A stretch of DNA of 64,000 nucleotides from Monodelphis domestica (lineage: Eukaryota > Chordata > Mammalia > Didelphimorphia > Didelphidae): positions 51,607,816 through 51,671,815 of the forward strand of contig NC_077232.1 in assembly GCF_027887165.1 (NCBI RefSeq), given 5' to 3'. Positions 57,830 through 64,000 of the stretch are shown piece after piece. Position 1 is the stretch's first letter; each line of letters starts with the position of its first letter. Below the pieces are notes generated by a model. It was not told the origin of the DNA, did no database searches, and worked only from the letters and a program-made list of their open reading frames with translations. A program made the translations under genes and the position numbers.

Positions 57830-58520
57830 TGTGAAGTTTAAATTACTCCACCCTACTTAGTCTAACAAAATCAGGAATGTCTACACCCATACTTAAGGAT
57901 TAAGTATCTAGGTGGATGGCCTATGATAAACATGTGCTAGCAAATGACAAATCAGAAACAGCTGACAGACCCCTGGGCTGTCCTAAGTCAAGCTTAAACT
58001 ACCATTTGTACAGGTGAGATGCAGGAAAGTGATGTAAACCGTCTATATATTTCTTGTCACTTCCTCTCTCCAGCCTCTTTTGAGGTGGAGAGGTAGCTGG
58101 TGGCAGCTTGCTGAGCGTCTTGGCATCTTGGCGGGGTGGCAGCTATTGTCCAGTTTAGTGGTGAGTTTCCCTTGATACCATACTGGAGGAAGCCTAGTAA
58201 CCTAGTTCATGTGAGGTGTCTACTCTGAGCTCTCTAGGAGTTTAGGCTGATTTTTCCTCCTTTACCTTCCAAACACTATCCACTTAGAAGCCTCTAATCT
58301 TCTTCAGAAACCTTGTGGCAGAGGACTTTGAACTCCCCCTGGCACAGGCCAGGCAGGTGAAATCCTATTCCCTTTCCCTCTCTCTTCTCCTTGATTTCTT
58401 CCCTCTATATTGATTAAACCACTATAGATTTCCAACCTGACTTGGGTATTTTATTTGGGATATCCCCTGGTGACCAAAACTCAAACTTAGATTAGGTCAC
58501 GACCCTAAATTATCCTTACA
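57830..58520 (+). mobile_element. Solo LTR, family A copy 2 (691 bp) with 4-bp duplications
   Basis: Ends TGTGAAGT...CCTTACA, flanked by CTGG on each side (57826-57829 and 58521-58524). TATA segment 'gtctatatatttc' (about 58041), ATTAAA near 58413, then 'acttgggtattttatttggg' and 'gatatcccctgg'. Same family as 47553-48327, which it matches in layout from end to end. A 4-bp duplication suits a class I (gammaretrovirus-like) element. Confidence 0.88.
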
Positions 58521-58529
58521 CTGGGCTTC

Positions 58530-61500
58530 TCTAGCCGGAAAAGAAGAGTGAAGAAGGAGCTCTCACCTGTTAGTGTAGTTGCTAAGGGATGGGGGCCCAG
58601 TCAGCTAGGGTTACTTTCAGAAAAGTGGAGTCCCTGATGGGATTCCCTCCAAGGGGAAGCCAACTGGTGGTTTAAAGTAGCAATGACAGAACTTCTGACT
58701 AGCCCTGGTTGAAGAGCCTAAGGTCAGTCATGGACTGGGACTCAAGTGGGGTACTGGGAACACATCTGAATCTGAACTATAAAAACTGGAATAAACAAAT
58801 AGCACCCACATAAAAATGAACAAAAAAACATTGAGGTAACATACCTCAGTACAATAGGAATTTTGGAAATTCGGGAAAAAGTCAAAAATTAAGTCTTTTA
58901 GCCTGGCCACTAAAATTTAAAAAATACATTAAAATGAGCAAGCAAGGGAGAAAGAATCCAAATGTTAATAGCTACTATGGAGACAGACAAGATTTTTGAT
59001 CAAACTCAGAGGACAATGAAGTAAAAACATCTACTTCAGAAATAGCAAAGAAATGTAATAAATGGCCTCCAGCTCAAAATGAGCTTTTAGCTTTAAAAAA
59101 GGTCTCAAAAACAGAATGTGAACAATTGAGGAAAAATGAAAATAAAAAATATGAGCAATGTGAAAAAAATCAAGAAAATTATGAAAAAAACCCAATTGGA
59201 AAAAAAGAAATCCAGAAACTCCCAGAAGAAAATAATATATTAAGAACTAGAAGTGGGCAAGAAAACCTAATAATTTCCTAAAAGAACAAGAAATAATGAA
59301 GTAAATTCAAAAGAATGAACTAAGGAAAGATCTTATCACAAAACCAGTGATCTGAAAAATAGATTAAGGAGATACAATATATGAATAGTTGGAATCACAG
59401 AAAGTTATGTTAAAAAAAGGGGGGGGGGCAGAAAACACAAAGGAAAACTGCCCAGAAATTTTAGAATCAATGGTTAAAATTGAAATTGAAAGAATCTATA
59501 CCTTCCCACCTCACAGAGACCCAAAGATTAAAATATACAGGAACATTGTTAGTAATTCAGTAGCTCCCAGTTTGAGGACAAAATACTTCAAGTAGCAAGA
59601 AAAAGAAAAAAGTTTAAATTTTGTGAAGCTAAATTCAACATAACAATCAACAACATAACAAGCAAACACAACATTAAAAATTCTTAGGATAGGGAACATG
59701 GTATTTCATAGAGCAAAAGAACCAGATTTACAAACCAGCAAAGATGAGAATAATTATACATGCATATGAAGAAAGTTTCATCTATTCCTGGGGGGTGGGG
59801 GTGGAGGTGGGGAATCAGAACTGAGCAGAAAATTTGATATATAAGACAAATTCAAAAGTAATGAAAGACTAATATCAACACAAAGGGCAAATTATGTGAT
59901 TCTGATATAGGATAATGCCATCTCTGAGCCCTGGGAATAGCATTATTGGCTAGGAATTTTGAAGGGGCACACATTAATGGAAAACAAGGCTAAGGTGAAT
60001 ATAAAAGAATGAGCCAAAAAGGTAGTGGAATAGACTAGGAGGAGGTAGAGTAAAATGACTATTTTATATGGAGGAGGAATGAGTGGAAGAACTACTATAT
60101 AGAAAAGGAAGAGGAGTTAGAGGGCTGGGAGAAGTAGAATCCTATGATCATGGGTCTTGAGATAAAGGGAGAACAACATGCACAACTAGATGGGCAAAAA
60201 TTCTCTTAATGTATAGAGAAACAGGAGGGAAGAAGGATGGGATGGAAAGAAGAACTAGTGACAGGAGTCCATATCAAGAAGTAATGTGGGGTTAATTGAG
60301 GAGATAGGGAATCACTCTTAGAACAAGACAGGGAAGGGATTTTTAGAATCAAACTTTTATCAAGACATAGAAGACCATGGGTATGGCGATCAAAATGGGA
60401 TTTTTGGAAAATGGAATAAAAATTAAAAGGTAAGGGGGAAGGGCCAAGGGAAAGATCTTTGTAAAAGTGGGCCAATTTGGAATTAGTTGGGCAAAGGGAG
60501 AGAGGTTAATGCATGATTTGGGGGACGGGTATGAATGAGAAATTTAGTGGTCAAAGGAGATTAGTTATCTGAGGAGGGATATGCTGGAAAAAGAGAAAGA
60601 GAAGGACAGTGAGGATGAACTGGGTGAGTGTAATTGGATAAATTAACTCATGGGAAGAAAATATATAGCAGAATGGATAAAAAGTCAGGATCTGGCAATG
60701 TGTTTTTTATACAAAACACACTAAAAATGAGAGACACACATAGAGCAAGGGTGAAGGACTAGAGCAGTATATATTATGCCTCAGGTGATCCAAAGAAGGC
60801 TAGAATAGCAGTAATGATCTCTGACAGAGTTGAGACTAAAATTTATATAATTTGAAGGGATGAACAGGGTAACTATATTATGCTGAGAGTTGGTGGGGTG
60901 ACTATGTATGATGAAACATTGTCTATATTGGGCCTATATGCACTAAGTGTTATAGCATCCAGATTTATTAAAAAAAAAATATATATATATATATATATAA
61001 TAAGATACACATGTAAATAGATAACAAAATTATAATATAAGAGGACTTTAATTTTCCCCTCTCAGAAGTAGATAAATTTAACAACAACAACAAAAAAAGG
61101 AAGTTAAAGAGATGAAAAGAAACTTAGATATGTTAATTATGATAGACATCTGGAGAGCCCCCACAGACCTACAGGAGGCTAGCAATAGATTTAAGCCTAA
61201 GCATACACACAATACAGACATAATTTCTGGAGGGACAACAATGATTTAAAGAGCAAAGTATTCCACAGAAATCTGACTTTAACACTCACACTATAAAGGT
61301 AATTCTGCATTCCTGAGGGCTTGTAGCATTGTAACTAATGTTCCATTGGGTATGACCAAACAGGAAAGACTTGGTTTTGGAAAGTATATGGTCCTGGCAA
61401 GAGTTTGTATCTTCTATCTAAGGACCAATCCAGTTGAATAGTCCTGGTAATGTACATTAACTGAGGACCAGATACATTTTGTTGATAAAATTAAATACAA

Positions 61501-61860
61501 ACAGAAACATAAAGAAACAGATTAATATTGCATAGTTAGAGCAGCTGTGGATGGATTGTTTTTTTTTTTTAGAAAACAAATGGAATTACACATGGTATTC
61601 ATGCACATTCAACTGGGGATACCATTATTAGGATTAGGCCTTAAGGGCATTGTTGAGAGATTAAAAAGCTATGAATGCATGAAAATACTCATAAAAACTT
61701 TGTAAAGTGAAAATAACTGGAAATAATTGAAATGCACTAAATGAGAGAAAGTGCTGAGTAAATTGATATTTGAATGTAATGAATTGTATTATGTTATTAG
61801 TAATGACAAATATTGGTAATATAAAGAAAATAATGGAAAGGGGAGGGGAGGGGAGGGTAG
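58530..61860 (+). mobile_element. L1-clade LINE, long decayed copy
   Basis: Sense. The Lys/Glu/Asn-rich ORF1-like part is at about 58925-59640, and a GA-rich intergenic part at 59990-60650 is parallel to 10860-11300. The endonuclease-like part is at about 60800-61150 (one frame reads IAVMISDRV...; LGLYALSVIASRF follows near 60930). A short 3' portion (61600-61800) reads 'ggggataccattattaggat'. Much of ORF2 is missing. The left boundary with the LTR at 58520 is uncertain. Confidence 0.65.
60968..61002. repeat. A-run with (AT)n microsatellite
   Basis: Nine A followed by about ten AT units inside the LINE. Confidence 0.9.
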
Positions 61861-61876
61861 GGAGGGGAGGGGAGGA
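61838..61876 (+). repeat. (GGGGA)n G-rich tract
   Basis: Seven GGGG/GGG runs separated by single A or TA. The plus strand has G-quadruplex potential. It lies about 20 bp upstream of the retrocopy's target duplication. Confidence 0.85.
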
Positions 61877-61897
61877 AAACTACATACTGATTACATT

Positions 61898-61910
61898 AAA
61901 AATAACCACA
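61898..61910. repeat. Target-site duplication, 5' copy (SERHL retrocopy)
   Basis: AAAAATAACCACA. The partner at 63150-63163 is AAAAATTAACCACA, identical apart from one extra T. Confidence 0.8.
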
Positions 61911-63154
61911 GAAGCCTCCTCCTCTCTCCCAGGAACCCAGAGTTCCAGCCTCCCTGGCCAGCCTTGGGCAGTTTCTCCAAGCTGACGCGGTCTTAAGCTA
62001 CATGGGGGTCATCTCAGAACTGAAGGTGTGGGTGCCCTGGGGCCACATCTGGGGCTCCCTGCAGGGGCCACCAGTGCTGTGCCTCCATAGCTGGCTGGAC
62101 AATGCCAACTCCTTCGACAGGCTCCTCCCTCTCCTCCCTCAAACCTTCCATTATGTGGCCATGGATCTGGGGGGCCACGGCCTCTCCTCCCATCATCCTC
62201 TGGGGCTCCAGTACCACATGCAGGACTACGTGAACAAAGTGCGCAGAGTGGCGGCAGCCCTGAGTTGGACGCGCTTTTCCTTCCTGGGCCACAGCTTTGG
62301 GGGCATGATCGGGAGCATGTTTTCCTGCATCTTCCCCGAGATGGTGGACAAACTGATCCTGCTGGACTCCATTCCCTTCTTCCTGGACACGCAGGAGCTA
62401 AGGAACCTTCTGACGTACAAGCGGCGCGCCATCGAGCACGTGCTCTCCACGGAGAACCTGCAGCTGAAGAACCCCCCCCTCTCCCCCCCGGGTGCTCAAG
62501 CGGGAGGAGATGCTGACGAGCTTCCTAAAGCACAACATCCAAGTGGGCGAAGAGTGCGGCAAACTCCTGCTGGAGAGAGGAACCACAAAGGTGGCCAGCG
62601 GCGTGACGCTGAACCGAGACCGGAGGCTGGGTCAGCCGGAGAACACCTTCGATTTCCTTAGCCAGGTCCAGGCCACGTCCTTTTGCCAGAAAATTCAGGC
62701 CCGAGTGCTTCTCCTCAAGGCCAAAGGCGGATACAGTTACTTCAGGCCAAGTGACCGGGAGCACAAGGACTCCACGAAGCAAGTTCAATTTTTACTACAG
62801 AGCATCCTCAAGGAGCGCTGCCAGATAGTCTTGGTGGACGGCAACCATTACGTCCACATGCAGGAGCCCCACAAGGTGGCGGGGATCATCACTTACTTCT
62901 TGGAGAATGAGGGGCCAGTCCAGGACCATCTGTAGCACCCTGCCCCCCCTCAGTCCCACCCCCACCATTCGTGTCATGCAGGGTGCTGGTCAAATGCAGA
63001 GATCTCCAGACCTAAGAGTGAAGACAAATGCTGCGGGGCCATCACCTCCCCCCAGAGGGCAGCTGCAGGGGACCCCCCACAAATGGCCTCCTGGGGACCT
63101 TCCAAGCTAAAAAAAAACAAAAACAAAAAAACTTCCTCTTCCTGTAAAAAAAAA
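61911..63154 (+). pseudogene. SERHL2: Processed retrocopy of a serine hydrolase-like gene (SERHL/SERHL2)
   Basis: The parent encodes an alpha/beta-fold hydrolase of unsettled substrate. From ATG 62002 the frame reads MGVISELKVWVPWGHI, WGSLQGPPVLCLHSWLDN (from residue 17), DLGGHGLSSH (56-65) and the nucleophile elbow GHSFGG (96-101, Ser98 at 62293). The LHG oxyanion-side motif is LHS here. Against human SERHL2 from memory, four residues (AAKA) after VPWGHI are missing. The frame is lost in two C-runs (C8 and C7, 62472-62489) and homology continues one frame over: LKREEMLTSFLKHNIQVGEE, RGTTKVASGVTLNRD, KIQARVLLLKAKGGY and GNHYVHMQEPHKVAG (His codons at 62846 and 62855), to TAG at 62933. The total matches the full family length (about 310 aa). 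It has no introns, an A-rich end (63109-63131 and 63146-63154), and L1-type target duplications. High GC and many retained CpGs in AT-rich DNA point to a young copy. A single frame break means that a sequencing error or polymorphism cannot be excluded. Confidence 0.9.
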
Positions 63155-63163
63155 TTAACCACA
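63150..63163. repeat. Target-site duplication, 3' copy (SERHL retrocopy)
   Basis: AAAAATTAACCACA directly after the A-tail; it partly merges with the tail. Confidence 0.8.
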
Positions 63164-63215
63164 AAATAAAGAGAAAAAAGTATCTAAGTAAAACAAATTC
63201 AAAGGGAACCCAAAA

Positions 63216-63428
63216 TGAAGGGGATATGATTGGGGATGTAGACTCTAAATGATCATCATAGTGGAAATATCAATAATATGGAAATAGGTCTTGTAAATAG
63301 GTCTTGTAAAACCCAGTGGAATTGGGTATCATCTATGGGAGGAAGGGAGGGAAAGAACATGAATCCTGTAACGGTGGAAAAATATTCTAAATTAATTAAA
63401 TAAAAATTTCCAAATTAAAAAATAAAAA
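63216..63428 (+). mobile_element. Short RTE-like/SINE insertion with 16-bp duplications
   Basis: Sense: 'ggggatatgattggggatgt', 'caataatatggaaataggtc', 'aaaacccagtggaattggg', 'ggaaaaatattctaaattaa', AT-rich tail. Flanked by perfect CAAAGGGAACCCAAAA at 63200-63215 and 63429-63444. Same family as 21652-21815. A 19-bp internal doubling of 'aataggtcttgtaa' lies near 63284-63308. The family is probably an RTE 3' end or an RTE-driven SINE, which I cannot confirm. Confidence 0.85.
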
Positions 63429-63444
63429 CAAAGGGAACCCAAAA

Positions 63445-63925
63445 GCAGAGGATGTTTATATTAGCAACATATATTGTATATATTTTAAACAAATTGTCAA
63501 CAATGTGGACTTTGAGGATTTTGATATAATAAAGCCCATCTAATGGAGGGATAGACAAAAAATATATACAAAGAGGCCATAGGCAGGGTTAGCAGAAAAT
63601 TGTTAACAAAGGAAAAGCAATAGCGTCAAGAGAGGTCAGGAAAGGCATCTTGTACAAGGTGGAATATTATTTGGGATTCAAAAAAATCCAGGCAAGTCAA
63701 TGGGTAGAAATGAGGAAGTAGAATTGTCCAGACAAGGAGTGGAGTAGAAGAAAATGCTCCCAGCTAAAGGATGGAGTGTCTTTTTTCAGGGAATATCCAA
63801 GATGCCAGTGTTACTAGACCTATGAGTATGTGGTAGGGGAGAAATATGTAAGAAGACTGAAAAGGTAGGAGAAGATTAATTTATGGAGGGCTTTGAATAC
63901 CAATAAGAAAATATCTTATATTTGA
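63445..63925 (-). mobile_element. L2 LINE fragment
   Basis: Antisense L2: 'caggaaaggcatcttgtaca', 'aatgctcccagctaaaggat', 'gccagtgttactagacctat', 'tatggagggctttgaatacc'. Confidence 0.6.
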
Positions 63926-64000
63926 TCTCTCTTTCTCTCTGTCTCTCTGTCTCTCTGTCTCTCTGTCTCTCTGTCTCTGTCTCTGTCTCTCTCTGTCTCT
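63926..64000. repeat. (CTCTGT)n microsatellite, cut by window edge
   Basis: At least twelve CTCTGT-type units running off the right end. Confidence 0.95.

Overview
The window reads as non-coding nuclear DNA of a marsupial mammal. The evidence is the repeat content. There are tRNA-derived SINEs with the marsupial 'aaatggcaaaccactcc...tttgccaagaaaacccc' body, many MIR/THER-type CORE-SINEs, old L2 and CR1/L3 LINEs, divergent marsupial L1/HAL1-like LINEs, two non-autonomous hAT transposons and several retroviral LTRs. The DNA is AT-rich and CpG-poor. I cannot place the species. I see no intact multi-exon host gene, exon series or promoter of a known gene, so this is intergenic or deep intronic sequence.

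The only recognisable protein-coding homology outside mobile elements is at the right end (about 61911-63154). It is an intronless, GC-rich processed copy of a serine hydrolase-like gene (SERHL/SERHL2, alpha/beta hydrolase). It carries target-site duplications, an A-rich tail and one reading-frame break in a C-run. It sits beside an old L1-type LINE (58530-61860).

Layout. 1-1432: an L1 3' region (minus strand) split by a GC-rich, LTR-like insert. 1433-10400: SINEs, MIRs, L2, three CR1/L3 fragments, a long GA repeat, and a 511-bp hAT element (9555-10065) with large internal foldbacks. 10420-12060: an L1 endonuclease region carrying a 28-bp inverted duplication. 12060-23400: mostly old SINE/LINE debris, a second hAT (14699-14911) inside an L1, and a duplicated repeat with a short retroelement inserted in one copy. 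23400-24240: an LTR-like block joined directly to a long antisense tRNA-Arg-like stretch. 24551-25077: a TTATR pentamer array inside an L2. 25365-30480: L1 3' ends, a 5S rRNA-LINE chimeric retrocopy (27436-27509), and a CTCTGT/CT repeat. 31287-34151: a nearly full-length HAL1-like LINE. 35149-35607: a solo LTR with perfect 5-bp duplications. 36000-46000: MIR/L2 debris, a tiny LINE-tail insertion, and a conserved-element candidate at 40880-41640. 47280-49650: an L1 ORF2 region interrupted by a solo LTR, a SINE and an AT microsatellite. 49970-57800: CR1, MIRs, and a motif-dense unique stretch at 56830-57060. 57830-58520: a second LTR of the 47553 family. 58530-64000: L1, the SERHL retrocopy, an RTE-like short insertion with 16-bp duplications, L2, and a CT repeat cut by the window edge.

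Family names rest on consensus sequences remembered from the literature, not on a search. Boundaries of old repeats are approximate (about +/-20 bp) unless a duplication or terminal repeat is described.
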